Origin: TH5896 sp050748485
GTDB taxonomy: Archaea > Thermoproteota > Nitrososphaeria > Nitrososphaerales > Nitrososphaeraceae
Direction: 5' to 3'
DNA length: 64,000 nt
Assembly: GCA_050748485.1 (NCBI GenBank)
Contig: JBOGPP010000193.1
Coordinates: 1-64,000, forward strand
Numbering within the stretch: the first letter of the stretch is position 1; each line of letters opens with the position of its first letter. Made by a program: the position numbers and the translations under genes. Below, one piece after another: positions 26,327-35,068 of the stretch. The notes below the pieces were generated by a model that did not search any database, was not told the DNA's origin, and saw only the letters and a program-made list of their open reading frames with translations.

Positions 26327-26599
26327 ATGAAGCATAGGAATAGGCTAGAAATTATTGCGCTCATTCTCCAGAACTCGTCAGATGAAACTGGTGCATCTCA
26401 AAAAAAGATCATGTACCGGTCTTTTTTGTCGTATCACCATCTTAAAGATTATTTAACCCTTTTATTGGTAAATGGCCTGATTGAGTTTCTGGACAATCAA
26501 AGAAAATATAAGATTACAGATAAGGGTAAGAAATTTTTACAAATATATAATGGCTTAAACGAAGTCGTAGAAATAACAAATACGATAACTTCGAGATAA
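26327..26599 (+). CDS. winged helix-turn-helix DNA-binding protein
   Basis: A 90-residue single-domain wHTH protein of a type widely expanded in thaumarchaea. It shows RLEIIALILQNSS, then the recognition region KKIMYRSFLSYHHLKDYLTLLL, then the wing GLIEFLDNQRKYKITDKGKKFL, followed by a short dimerisation helix. ATG at 26327 gives the usual MKHRNRLEII start; a GTG 12 bases upstream is possible. No effector domain is present. It is probably a local transcription regulator, target unknown. Confidence 0.82.
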   Translation: MKHRNRLEIIALILQNSSDETGASQKKIMYRSFLSYHHLKDYLTLLLVNGLIEFLDNQRKYKITDKGKKFLQIYNGLNEVVEITNTITSR

Positions 26600-26644
26600 A
26601 GACCGACGCTACCTCTGTGTTACACCAATAACTTTGATAGGCAA

Positions 26645-28042
26645 CTATACTTTGTCAATCTTTCCCATCAGATTTGAACGTGAAAACACTTTTTCTATGT
26701 CATCCGCATTCATTAAACCTTCTTCTATTACTATGTCCTTGACATTCCTGTTAGTTTCCAAAGCTTTTTTGTAAATTTCGGAAGCCTTCACATAGCCTAT
26801 GTAAGGGTTAAGAACTGTCACAAGTACAGGGCTCCTATAGACATATCCAGAAAGCTTATCTACATTTGCTTGAATCCCGTTCAGGAAATTAGCTGTGAAT
26901 ACTGGTAGAAAGTTCCTAAGCATATCCATAGATTCTAGAATCCATTTTAGCATCCCTGGAAGCATTACATTCAACTCAAATTGACCCGCTTGTGATGCCA
27001 TCGCTACGGCTACATCATTTCCAATAACATTAAAGCAAATCATGTTGAGACATTCTGCCAAAGATGGGTTAATTTTGCCTGGCATTATTGAAGAACCTGC
27101 ATGCACTGCTGGAATTACTATTTCCGCGAGGCCGGCAGTAGGTCCTGACGCCATGAGCCTGAGATCATTCGCTAGCTTGATCAGTTCTACCGCGAGGTTT
27201 CTGATCGAGGAGGAATAACATGTTACGTCAAATCGACTCTGGAGTGCAAAGTAAAGATTTTCAGATGATTTGATATTGAACTGAGATATGTCTCTAAGAT
27301 GGCGGATTGATGCTTCACGGTAACCAGGCGGTGAATTTGCACCACTCCCCACAGCGGTACCTCCCAAGGCAACAGCGTACAGGTTTTCTGTTGCTTGCAC
27401 TATCTTCCGTCTTGCAATTTCAATTGAATAATGATACCCGCTAAATTCATCCCCAAGCGTGATAGGCAGTGCATCCATCAGATGCGTTCTCCCGATCTTC
27501 ATCGCATCCCTGAATTCTACACTCTTGTCCTTTAAAGATTTGATTAAGCTTTCGATCGCCTGCAGAAAATTTTTCAGACCCAGTAGTATAGCCAGATGCA
27601 TAGCTGTGGGGAAAGTGTCGTTACTTGACTGAGACATATTCACCTGATCATTGGGATTAATTATCTCGTAGTTCCCCTTTCCCTCACCAATCATTACTAA
27701 CGCTATATTCGCAATCACCTCATTGATATTCATGTTAAAGGCTGTCCCGGCACCTGAATTAATTGGCTCAATGATTATCTGATCTAAGAACTCCCCTGAA
27801 AGCAATCTATCGCAAGCCTTTTCTATTGCTTTAGAAATTTGTATTGGAAGAGTTCCTAGTTCACAATTGGAGAGGGCCGCACACTTCTTGATCATTGCAT
27901 ATGCTCTAATTAGATCTGGATGTGATCTTTGCCCAGTAATACTATATTGATTGCTAGCTCTTACGGTAAACGGGCCATAGTAGGCATCATAAGGGACCTT
28001 AATCTCTCCTAAAGAGTCCTTGTCAATTCGAAAGGTAGACAT
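26645..28042 (-). CDS. fumarase/aspartase family lyase (class II fumarase or aspartate ammonia-lyase)
   Basis: A 465-residue member of the homotetrameric fumarase/aspartase superfamily. Signature GSSIMPGKINP lies at 316-326 and holds the flexible-loop catalytic Ser. Other conserved regions are NMNINEVIANIA (103-114), NMSQSSNDTFP (135-145), GRTHLMDALPITLGDEFSGY (184-203) and GGTAVGSGANSPPGYRE. The GRTH and SGY parts resemble fumarase; the SPPGYRE and INEVIANIA parts resemble aspartase. It would act either in the TCA / 3-hydroxypropionate-4-hydroxybutyrate network (fumarate to malate) or in aspartate deamination. Sequence alone does not settle it. Length is normal; ATG at 28042. Confidence 0.9.
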   Translation of the reverse strand: MSTFRIDKDSLGEIKVPYDAYYGPFTVRASNQYSITGQRSHPDLIRAYAMIKKCAALSNCELGTLPIQISKAIEKACDRLLSGEFLDQIIIEPINSGAGTAFNMNINEVIANIALVMIGEGKGNYEIINPNDQVNMSQSSNDTFPTAMHLAILLGLKNFLQAIESLIKSLKDKSVEFRDAMKIGRTHLMDALPITLGDEFSGYHYSIEIARRKIVQATENLYAVALGGTAVGSGANSPPGYREASIRHLRDISQFNIKSSENLYFALQSRFDVTCYSSSIRNLAVELIKLANDLRLMASGPTAGLAEIVIPAVHAGSSIMPGKINPSLAECLNMICFNVIGNDVAVAMASQAGQFELNVMLPGMLKWILESMDMLRNFLPVFTANFLNGIQANVDKLSGYVYRSPVLVTVLNPYIGYVKASEIYKKALETNRNVKDIVIEEGLMNADDIEKVFSRSNLMGKIDKV

Positions 28043-28430
28043 GGATTCTACTGACTAGGATGGTGTCATGTTAATAAATCCATCGAAGCTGCCTGTTGGC
28101 CCTGCGGTAAAACGGCATTGCATGGCCTGGTTTTTCCTGCGAAATGACGAAACATTTGCTGTTTGTGCTCTGATTTCCTTGAATTTCAAACAATTATCAG
28201 TTACAAAATTTCAATCTGCAGTATGTGAATTAGTTTCCCTTGTCTTTTGCCACTGTTAGTAGTCTATCTTAGAGGTGGCATGTCAATATCAAGAGTAGTA
28301 CAACTAACTCCAATTCGCATCCTAATCGTAATTTAAGTGGCAATATGGAACGGTATCAGCTTTATTGCTTCTGCTTAACAACTACAATGAACTTTAGGAT
28401 ATTTAAGTTGCTGCATAGGTTCATAGTTTA
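28043..28430. other. intergenic region, about 390 bases
   Basis: A 63-codon plus-strand frame at 28068-28259 exists but is Cys/Phe-rich, lacks promoter or ribosome-site support and is not called. No tRNA, repeat or terminator found. It probably contains the divergent promoters of the lyase and of the 164-residue gene. Confidence 0.35.
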
Positions 28431-28925
28431 ATGAGCGCCTTCACGTCAGAAGAAGTGAGTAAGAGACTTGTGGATTTCAGTATAATGATGAAATACATGC
28501 CCTTCCTCCAGGAACATGGTTTTTCTGAATTTGGAAAGGGGCAATTGACAGGCAAAATGGAATTGCTTAAAGAGAGTTTTTCAGATTCTGCTGCAAACCG
28601 TTTAGCCCCACAATTTGATGTTCGCACCAGCTTCAATCAAATGGATGCGACTCCTAACCCTGACTACGAAGAATTAAGGGTAAAAACATCTGATTCGTTT
28701 TCTATTGAAGGCTCATCCAATTTGGGTGAGTCGGTCAATAAGATATTGAGTTCTACAGGCGGTGACAAGAATTCTATAGGTAAGACAGCTGAGAGAAATG
28801 AAATTCATAATACCTTTGATCACAGCGGACGAGGAAAGTATCTGCCTGAGAATAACAGATGGAATGTCAAGAATGATGACGATTCATCATGGATAACGCG
28901 AATTAGAAAATTAGCCGATATGTAA
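28431..28925 (+). CDS. conserved hypothetical protein (164 aa)
   Basis: ATG at 28431 gives a hydrophilic protein. The N-terminal 60 residues look helical and ordered (SEEVSKRLVDFSIMMKYMPF and QEHGFSEFGKGQ). The rest is polar and probably disordered, rich in Ser, Asn and Asp. No membrane segment, metal motif or known domain is visible. TATA-like gatatttaag lies about 30 bases before the start, consistent with a monocistronic leaderless gene. I do not recognise it. Confidence 0.6.
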   Translation: MSAFTSEEVSKRLVDFSIMMKYMPFLQEHGFSEFGKGQLTGKMELLKESFSDSAANRLAPQFDVRTSFNQMDATPNPDYEELRVKTSDSFSIEGSSNLGESVNKILSSTGGDKNSIGKTAERNEIHNTFDHSGRGKYLPENNRWNVKNDDDSSWITRIRKLADM

Positions 28926-29089
28926 TCTTAATATTGTGCGTTCGTATCTTCCAAACAATAAAAAACCACGATAATTACTATCTTAATCAGGTAGATCATC
29001 TTAGGCCATTATAAAGAGTACAGGTATATCATGTTTCATTGAATCAGTAACAATCTCGATCCAAATCACTGTGTCCGGAGATATTCTTC

Positions 29090-29443
29090 CTATAATAGTT
29101 TCAAGTCCTTAGTTATTCTATCAATCATTGTCGATGGAGCTGGTCCGATTCCCAGGCATGTTATGGTTCCAGTGGGGATTTGAGTTAATCCGCTATCCTG
29201 CACCTGAACTACTGGAAGACCTGAAATTTGTGCCTTCCTCTTAATGTTGTGTAGAGCCTCAAGAGAATGAACTTTGACAACAATTTTTGCCTGACCGGAG
29301 TTGAACCACTTCATAAACCATGAAGGATTGCTCGTCATTACTTGTTCTGCCCCCGACACAGCCGCATGAGCAACTTGGGCAGATAGCTTCCCGATGCCCA
29401 TTCGAAGCTCCTTTCTTACTACTATTACCTGCTTAAATTCCAT
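29090..29443 (-). CDS. pth2: peptidyl-tRNA hydrolase 2
   Basis: Releases peptides from prematurely dropped peptidyl-tRNA. The 117-residue protein is the archaeal/eukaryotic Pth2 fold, with KQVIVVRKELRMGIGKLSAQ, then AHAAVSGAE, WFNSGQAKIVVKV, LPVVQVQDSGLTQIPTGT and TCLGIGPAP, all standard. The conserved Lys/His/Asp set is present. Full length; ATG at 29443. Divergent from the GGR gene 58 bases away. Confidence 0.96.
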   Translation of the reverse strand: MEFKQVIVVRKELRMGIGKLSAQVAHAAVSGAEQVMTSNPSWFMKWFNSGQAKIVVKVHSLEALHNIKRKAQISGLPVVQVQDSGLTQIPTGTITCLGIGPAPSTMIDRITKDLKLL

Positions 29444-29501
29444 TTATCGTACGACCTTAGCTTGATTAATAAATCGAGTTATTTATTTCAAATACGAGAT
29501 A

Positions 29502-30701
29502 TTGAACCGAACCACGTATGACGTAGTAGTAGTAGGAGGAAGTCTTTCTGGACTATTGACGGCTCGAGAAATAGGTTCAAGGTCATCGATTTCTGTTAAG
29601 GTCATCGAAGCTGACCACGAAATCGGTACTCCTGAACACTGCGGAGGTTTAGTGAGCCTCAGCGGGTTACGAAAGCTAGGTATAGTCCCTTCGTCCAGGT
29701 CGTTTAGAAACTATATTGCTCGAGCCAAAATTTATTCGAAATCTGCTTCTTTTGTAGTTGATGCACGGCTCCAGGACGTGGTAGCCATCGATAGGAGGGA
29801 ATTGGATAAGCAAATCGCTTTTCAAGCTCAGAAGCTTGGCGTAGAAATAGCAACGATGTGTTCTATGAAGACCGTCTCGGACGGTCCGAAACCAGGCGAA
29901 ACCCGACATAATAACTTCGAAGACGGTTACACTTTCGCTGTACACACAGTGGAAGGAACAATGTATTGCAAGTATTTTGTGGATGCCAGAGGGTTATCAT
30001 CACTGATAAGTAGGCATCGAACTGGAATATTGCCCTCGGGGCAGTACGAAGTATTTGCCCCTTGGATCGACCCTGATACCGTTGAACTGTACTTTGATTC
30101 AGACAAATATCCAGGTTTTTTCGCTTGGATAATTCCGTTAGGAGAGAACAAGGCGAAAGTAGGTGTAGCAGGGAAAAACATCAATATAGTAAATTCCATT
30201 AAGTCGTTTCTTGAATCGAAAGGTCCGTCATATTCGATATCCCGAAAGATATACGCCCCGATCTACGTATCTGGACCCATAAGGAATTTTATCGATGGAC
30301 ACAGGTCCTTAATCGTCGGGGATGCTGCTGGCCAAACAAAGCCAACAACTGCGGGGGGCATTTTAAGTTCAGGAATGGGAGGTCTGCTTGCTGGCAGGGC
30401 AATCGTAGACGCGATTGAGGCAGGAGATGACTCGTTTCTCGGCAATTACCCAAACGAATGGCACTCCATATTTGGATTTGAATTCAAAAAGTTGATGCTG
30501 GCTCGGAAGGTATTCGAACACTTAGACAACAAGGCTCTTGATGAAATATTTTCCACCGTCTCCCAATCAGCTCTATCGCGAATCTCTCAGAATGGCGAAT
30601 TCGACTTTCATTCAGCTCCCCTTTCATTAATTCTTAATGCAAAGTCTACCTCTAGGATAGTTAAGGGTCTACTAGAAAGCAAATTAAGGAAGGCGCAATG
30701 A
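29502..30701 (+). CDS. geranylgeranyl reductase family FAD-dependent oxidoreductase
   Basis: A 399-residue flavoprotein of the geranylgeranyl reductase/p-hydroxybenzoate hydroxylase class. The N-terminal dinucleotide fold is VVVGGSLSGLLTAREI (residues ~6-21), with E at the end of the second strand (VIEADHEIG). CGGLVS follows, close to the CxGL motif of archaeal GGRs, and GDAAGQTKPTTAGGI is the FAD-binding GD motif near residue 272. Such enzymes saturate geranylgeranyl chains of archaeal membrane lipids or quinones. The start is TTG at 29502, after a TATA-like ttatttatttc. A second family member is at 33548, so the two may differ in substrate. Confidence 0.88.
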   Translation: MNRTTYDVVVVGGSLSGLLTAREIGSRSSISVKVIEADHEIGTPEHCGGLVSLSGLRKLGIVPSSRSFRNYIARAKIYSKSASFVVDARLQDVVAIDRRELDKQIAFQAQKLGVEIATMCSMKTVSDGPKPGETRHNNFEDGYTFAVHTVEGTMYCKYFVDARGLSSLISRHRTGILPSGQYEVFAPWIDPDTVELYFDSDKYPGFFAWIIPLGENKAKVGVAGKNINIVNSIKSFLESKGPSYSISRKIYAPIYVSGPIRNFIDGHRSLIVGDAAGQTKPTTAGGILSSGMGGLLAGRAIVDAIEAGDDSFLGNYPNEWHSIFGFEFKKLMLARKVFEHLDNKALDEIFSTVSQSALSRISQNGEFDFHSAPLSLILNAKSTSRIVKGLLESKLRKAQ

Positions 30702-30744
30702 GCAAGGTATAAATCCCGTGGTGAAACCATACTAGAGAATATCA

Positions 30745-30924
30745 ATGCCAACTTCATTACAATTGCCCGTATGCACCTCATGTGGTCGCCCTATTATGCC
30801 AAATGATGAGTGCGTTAAGTTTTATTGCCCCAGTTGTGGTTATGTGCTAGTTTGGAGATGTGAGAGCTGTAGAGAATTCGCGAGGATATACAAGTGCGTA
30901 GGATGCGGATTCGAAGGACCTTGA
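30745..30924 (+). CDS. zinc-ribbon protein (archaeal small Zn-ribbon family)
   Basis: A 59-residue gene with four CxxC pairs: CTSCG (10-13), CPSCG (28-31), CESC (39-42) and CVGC (51-54), enough for two zinc ribbons. This small protein is conserved in archaea just upstream of elongation factor aEF-1beta and is thought to be RNA- or ribosome-associated (family knowledge, function not proven). The stop is six bases before the aEF-1beta ATG, so they are one operon. ATG at 30745. Confidence 0.9.
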   Translation: MPTSLQLPVCTSCGRPIMPNDECVKFYCPSCGYVLVWRCESCREFARIYKCVGCGFEGP

Positions 30925-30930
30925 TTAGAG

Positions 30931-31212
30931 ATGTCGAGACTTGTTGTCCGTGTTAAGGTTTTGCCCTCCGATGCAGAAACAAATCTAGACGAAGTCTCCA
31001 AATCGCTCTCAGATACTATTCCGTCGGGGATGGAATTGAATTCTGTCACTAAAGAGCCAGTTGCCTTCGGATTATTCTCACTTTTAATTGATTTCATCAT
31101 GGATGATAGCGAGGGCCAGATGGATAAACTGGAGCATTTTCTTGAGAGTACTCATGGCGTGGGACAATTTGAGGTGGTGACCATGAGCAGAAGATCGGTA
31201 CAGATAAAGTAA
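30931..31212 (+). CDS. ef1b: elongation factor 1-beta (aEF-1B)
   Basis: Guanine nucleotide exchange factor recharging aEF-1alpha with GTP during translation. The 93-residue protein is the archaeal single-domain form with VRVKVLPSDAETNLDEV, EPVAFGLFSLLIDFIMDD (nucleotide-exchange face) and FEVVTMSRRSV near the end. ATG at 30931 follows the zinc-ribbon gene by six bases with gattagag as a weak ribosome site. Length is normal. Confidence 0.95.
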   Translation: MSRLVVRVKVLPSDAETNLDEVSKSLSDTIPSGMELNSVTKEPVAFGLFSLLIDFIMDDSEGQMDKLEHFLESTHGVGQFEVVTMSRRSVQIK

Positions 31213-31422
31213 ACCTTGCATTCAGTAATCCCCCCTTAATAAACTAATTTCCCACGAACGAGACAGCGGATAATTTCAGTTTTGCATATCTCAAAAATCC
31301 TTACTAAGATAGCATTATTCGAGACGACGAGCCCGCCTGAGATATGCATTTTCAGAATGGCTTTGCACCAACAAGTCAACTAATCAAGCGTAACGATTTT
31401 GAAGCATAGTATTAGGGAGGAT

Positions 31423-31476
31423 ATGCAAGCAAGGCGACAAAAAAAGCTATCATTATTCAAATTCGGGCGTCTTTAA
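31423..31476 (+). CDS. possible 17-residue basic micro-ORF
   Basis: ATG at 31423 is preceded by gggagga (31415-31421), one of the few strong ribosome-binding-like sequences in the window. It encodes MQARRQKKLSLFKFGRL then TAA. It lies in the gap between aEF-1beta and convergent ctaB. Too short to judge by composition; could be chance. Confidence 0.15.
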   Translation: MQARRQKKLSLFKFGRL

Positions 31477-31494
31477 ATGCGAATTGTTTGCGAA

Positions 31495-32382
31495 TCAGAA
31501 CCTCACATAAAAGAGCGCATCCAAAGCAATACCTACAAATATTACCACTAAATAGGGCGCAGTAACCTTGTAAGCTTTCCAAGCGAAATCAGGGGTTGGC
31601 TCTTTCACCAGTTTATAGTGATAAATTAGCATCAGCGAACCAGCAATAGCAGCTATAACTGTATATAACATTCCAAGTCCAAAGAAATAGAGAGATAAAG
31701 AGTACGGTAATAATAGAGCAGTATTGTAAAAAATATATGTTGCCGTTTTCTGGTTTCCAATCAACACAGGCAGCATTGGAACATTTACGGTATGATACTC
31801 TTCCCGAGCCTTGATAGCCAAACACCAAAAGTGTGCGGGTGTCCATAAAAATACCAATAATCCTACCAGAAATCCTAACAGATCTATAGAACCTGTCGCA
31901 GCGGACCACCCTGCCATTGAAGCAGCGCTTCCTGCAAAGCCGCCAATTACTATATTTGATGGATTGTTCCGCTTGAGCCAAATTGTATAAATGACTACAT
32001 AGATGAATATTCCCAGAGCGATCATTCCTGCTGACACCAAATTTAATGTCAAGATCGCGAGAACAACAGAAACCACACAAAGCAGAAGTCCGTAAAATAG
32101 CACCCTTTGCGGTGGTAACCTACCTGAAGGAATCGGCCGTTTGGACGTTCGTTGCATGACCTTATCAATATCTCTGTCGTAATAGTGGTTCAAAGCACTA
32201 GAGCCCGCTGATGCTAAGGTACCAGAGATGATCAAGAACGAGAGATTCCACATTGAAATATCCCAACCCACCTCAGGAGTATTATCGAATCTGCTCGCCG
32301 CCAGCATTGAGGTTATTGCCGTAATGATTAGAACTATTACAATCCTGGGCTTTGATACTTCTACATACTCTCTTACAGCCAC
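31495..32382 (-). CDS. ctaB: protoheme IX farnesyltransferase (heme O synthase)
   Basis: UbiA-family membrane prenyltransferase converting heme b to heme O for terminal oxidases. About nine transmembrane helices fill its 295 residues. The first aspartate-rich motif is NHYYDRDIDKVMQRT followed by SKRPIPSGRL, the CtaB-type signature that separates it from other UbiA enzymes. The second conserved region is PAHFWCLAIKAREEYHTVNVPMLP. The start is GTG at 32382, giving VREYVEVSKPRI. Heme O/A is consistent with an aerobic, ammonia-oxidising respiratory chain. Confidence 0.92.
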   Translation of the reverse strand: MAVREYVEVSKPRIVIVLIITAITSMLAASRFDNTPEVGWDISMWNLSFLIISGTLASAGSSALNHYYDRDIDKVMQRTSKRPIPSGRLPPQRVLFYGLLLCVVSVVLAILTLNLVSAGMIALGIFIYVVIYTIWLKRNNPSNIVIGGFAGSAASMAGWSAATGSIDLLGFLVGLLVFLWTPAHFWCLAIKAREEYHTVNVPMLPVLIGNQKTATYIFYNTALLLPYSLSLYFFGLGMLYTVIAAIAGSLMLIYHYKLVKEPTPDFAWKAYKVTAPYLVVIFVGIALDALFYVRF

Positions 32383-32480
32383 ATTTTAGAACCTTAGGTG
32401 AGCTCTCACTATTCTACCATTTAACTCATTCGCCTACTCGAGATGGCCCCATACTGGTGTCTCGGCAATCCCTTGTCAGT

Positions 32481-32771
32481 TCATTCTCTGATGCTTTCTA
32501 AGGTAGAGACCACTTGCCAGAGCATTGTCCTTATATGAGATTCCATCTGTCTATTTTGAGTCAGGCCGTCAAGCATACTAACTGCATTAGCTGCCCTAAC
32601 TGTGATAGTACCAGATCTTTCATCTTTCAGCGTTGTCAAAACGTCTTTTACTAGATTTCTAGTATTCCTCTGTATATCTCTATTCTTAACTATTGTATCC
32701 AAAGTCGAGATGGTTCTTGACAGTTTTTCGTGGTTCACTTTTTCCTTCTCTTCTTTTTTACGTGCGCTCAT
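32481..32771 (-). CDS. UPF0147 family protein
   Basis: A 96-residue helical protein whose C-terminal 80 residues match the archaeal UPF0147 family: LDTIVKNRDIQRNTRNLVKD and AANAVSMLDGLTQNRQM. A lysine/glutamate-rich N-terminal extension precedes it. The family has no established role; small and abundant in archaea. Divergent from the translin-like gene 82 bases away. Confidence 0.88.
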   Translation of the reverse strand: MSARKKEEKEKVNHEKLSRTISTLDTIVKNRDIQRNTRNLVKDVLTTLKDERSGTITVRAANAVSMLDGLTQNRQMESHIRTMLWQVVSTLESIRE

Positions 32772-32853
32772 ATACAGGCTAATAAAATGTTCCCCATTAT
32801 TTGCTTTAGTCCGTAAGGAATTATTAGGCTGTTTAATCTAATACTAAAAAATA

Positions 32854-33492
32854 ATGACCACGACAGTTGAGAATGTGAAGGTTACATTAAAAAAGATCTC
32901 ATCAGAACTTGATGATGTCGAGCACAGACGGGAAGCCCTCATCAAAGGGACAAGGGGCGTGATCATAAATTGCAGCAAATCTATTATGGCATTACATCGA
33001 GGGAGATGCGAGGAAGCCGCCAAACTCCTTGATGAAGCTCAAGCAGATTTAGGTTCTCTCAGGACACACATCAAAGGTGACCTTGAACGATATCTTTTGA
33101 ATGCTGAGCAAGAGTTAGTCGAGGCATACCAACTAAAAAGCGTATATGAAAAGACCCACCTTGCTGGGATCGAGGAACTCAATGTTTCAACCTCGTCGTA
33201 CCTTCTGGGTCTGTTAGACTCAATAGGTGAAATAAAGCGAATGATTTATGACAACTTGCGGTCCGAACGGACTACCGATGCATTGAGTTTGTTTGCCTTG
33301 ATGGAAGATCTATACAGTTCAATTTATCCATTTTCAGTTTACGACAACATCGTCCCAGGTATTCGAAGGAAGTTAGACGTAGCCAAACTACTGATCGAAA
33401 ATGCGAGATCATCGCTCACGGAGGGATCAAGTAGGAATTTGCTCATCAAAAAATTGGATATCCTGGAGAAGCGATTTGGATCTGTAACCTAA
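32854..33492 (+). CDS. archaeal translin-family protein
   Basis: A 212-residue all-helical protein of the translin/TRAX superfamily, which in eukaryotes and archaea binds single-stranded nucleic acids, with RNase activity in TRAX-like members. Landmarks are DVEHRREALIKGTRGVIINC (first helices), MALHRGRCEEAAKLLDEA, then SSYLLGLLDSIGEIKRMIYD, and a C-terminal GIRRKLDVAKLLIENAR. The acidic residues of the E-x-L-R-x-x-x-D stretch are partly changed (GEIKRMIYD). ATG at 32854. No neighbour suggests a specific target. Confidence 0.85.
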   Translation: MTTTVENVKVTLKKISSELDDVEHRREALIKGTRGVIINCSKSIMALHRGRCEEAAKLLDEAQADLGSLRTHIKGDLERYLLNAEQELVEAYQLKSVYEKTHLAGIEELNVSTSSYLLGLLDSIGEIKRMIYDNLRSERTTDALSLFALMEDLYSSIYPFSVYDNIVPGIRRKLDVAKLLIENARSSLTEGSSRNLLIKKLDILEKRFGSVT

Positions 33493-33547
33493 AAATTTGC
33501 ATTTTCAGCTACGGATTTCTTTGGCCACAGATCCAATGGGCATCAAA

Positions 33548-34996
33548 TCATTTTAGCGGATTTTCCATGATCTTCTTCAGGTCATTTTGCCACTCGGTAA
33601 AGCCGTCTGGATTACTGGGATAGTCATTATAGTGTTTGACAAGCAACGCATTTACTTCTGCTGTCCTCTTCAAAGAAGACGCCAGCTTTTGGTTCAACAC
33701 GCTTGCAAACACAAGTCCCATCTTACCGACGAGCCCAAACTCTGGATGTTCGCCGTTAGTTATTTTCTCTACATCGAATCTTGAAATAAAATGCTTCATA
33801 CCATAATTAATCTCATCATTTGAAAGCCCCTGTAACATACGTCTAAACACCTCAAGGCCAGCCGTCTTGTACCCGTATTCATCTATAAAGTCCTTATTAT
33901 ACTCCCATAGCCCAGCCTCAGAGACATCTCCTCGTTGTATGGCATTCACAGCGTGTTTTCCTGCTAGAGTCGCTGCGATAATCGCAGGACCGATTCCCCC
34001 CGCATCCAAGGGTTTTGGCATCCAAGCTGAATCTCCTACCAGCAAATACCCATTTGCCACCATGCAATCATTCTGTCTGCGCACTGAGACCTGCCAGGTG
34101 CCCCACGAATTCCCGCTATCAAGATCATCATCTGATAATCTAGGGTTGTGAACGGCCGGATTTGAATTCAAATAATTGTCTATCAAAGCCTTTAGATTGA
34201 ATTTATTCTCGCTTTTCTTATTTCTTTGATCTAATGCTTTTTGCTGGACTCCCAAGCCGATATTTGCCTTCGAACTACCCTTAGGGAATACCCATGCATA
34301 TCCACCAGGAGCAATGTCTTGGTCTAAATGGATTATGCAATATTCTGGGTCAAAATATGTTTTGTCATCCATGCCAACATCAAATGTACATATATATCTG
34401 CCCGTTGCCTCCAAATCATCTCTATCTATCTTTCTCTGAATGTAGGAATTAACCGCCAAGTTGGTTCTCAGGACAGAGGTCACTCCTGTACAATCGATAA
34501 CCAATGAAGAGGTTTTCCTGAACGGGACTCTCTCTCTTAGGTCGTCGCCTTCAACTCCAATTACCATATTCCCATCAGTAACAAGATTTCTTAGCACAAT
34601 GTTCCCTCTCAGATCAATTCCTCTTGATACGGCGTCGCTAGCTTGCTTCTGCGGCAGCAACTTTCTGTTTAAAATATATCCCTCTCCATCAAAGGAGATT
34701 TTCGTTTCATGATCGGGAGAATAAGCAACAACTCCTCTTACTGGATGCTCAATTTCAGGATACTGCCAACTGATATTTATATTCTTATTCATGTAGTCGA
34801 CAGGCTTCTTACCGACTGCGTCACCACAAATCCAACCTGTCAGTGTTTTTCTACCCAAAGATCCTAAATCATTTCTGTCTACCACCAAGATTCTTAGCGT
34901 CTGTGTTGAGTAGTGGGCAGCCGAGCACGCAGCTATCATGCCAGACAACCCCCCACCAGCAACTATTATATCGTAATCTCTATCACCGGCAGACAT
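33548..34996 (-). CDS. geranylgeranyl reductase family FAD-dependent oxidoreductase (second copy)
   Basis: A 482-residue flavoprotein related to digeranylgeranylglycerophospholipid reductase. The FAD fold is IIVAGGGLSGMIAA near residues 10-23, with RNDLGSLGRK and GWICGDAVGKKP nearby. In the C-terminal half, LVGDSAWMPKPLDAGGIGPA is the GD motif contacting FAD. CGD at about residue 56 matches the cysteine region of archaeal GGRs. It is about 80 residues longer than the paralogue at 29502. A role in saturating ether-lipid or menaquinone side chains is the family expectation; substrate is not decided. ATG at 34996. Confidence 0.88.
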   Translation of the reverse strand: MSAGDRDYDIIVAGGGLSGMIAACSAAHYSTQTLRILVVDRNDLGSLGRKTLTGWICGDAVGKKPVDYMNKNINISWQYPEIEHPVRGVVAYSPDHETKISFDGEGYILNRKLLPQKQASDAVSRGIDLRGNIVLRNLVTDGNMVIGVEGDDLRERVPFRKTSSLVIDCTGVTSVLRTNLAVNSYIQRKIDRDDLEATGRYICTFDVGMDDKTYFDPEYCIIHLDQDIAPGGYAWVFPKGSSKANIGLGVQQKALDQRNKKSENKFNLKALIDNYLNSNPAVHNPRLSDDDLDSGNSWGTWQVSVRRQNDCMVANGYLLVGDSAWMPKPLDAGGIGPAIIAATLAGKHAVNAIQRGDVSEAGLWEYNKDFIDEYGYKTAGLEVFRRMLQGLSNDEINYGMKHFISRFDVEKITNGEHPEFGLVGKMGLVFASVLNQKLASSLKRTAEVNALLVKHYNDYPSNPDGFTEWQNDLKKIMENPLK

Positions 34997-35068
34997 GGTC
35001 CTATAGGCGTCAATTGTTGCATCTGTATTTAAAGCTAAGTTGATTGAAGAGTCCTATTTCTATCATTC

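Noticed and set aside
28068..28259. 63-codon plus-strand frame in the gap after the lyase gene
   Set aside because: Unusual Cys/Phe composition, no promoter support, and starts close to the divergent lyase start region.
31613..32080. 155-codon minus-strand frame inside ctaB
   Set aside because: Out-of-frame reading of ctaB; Cys/Arg/Tyr-rich translation with no family features.
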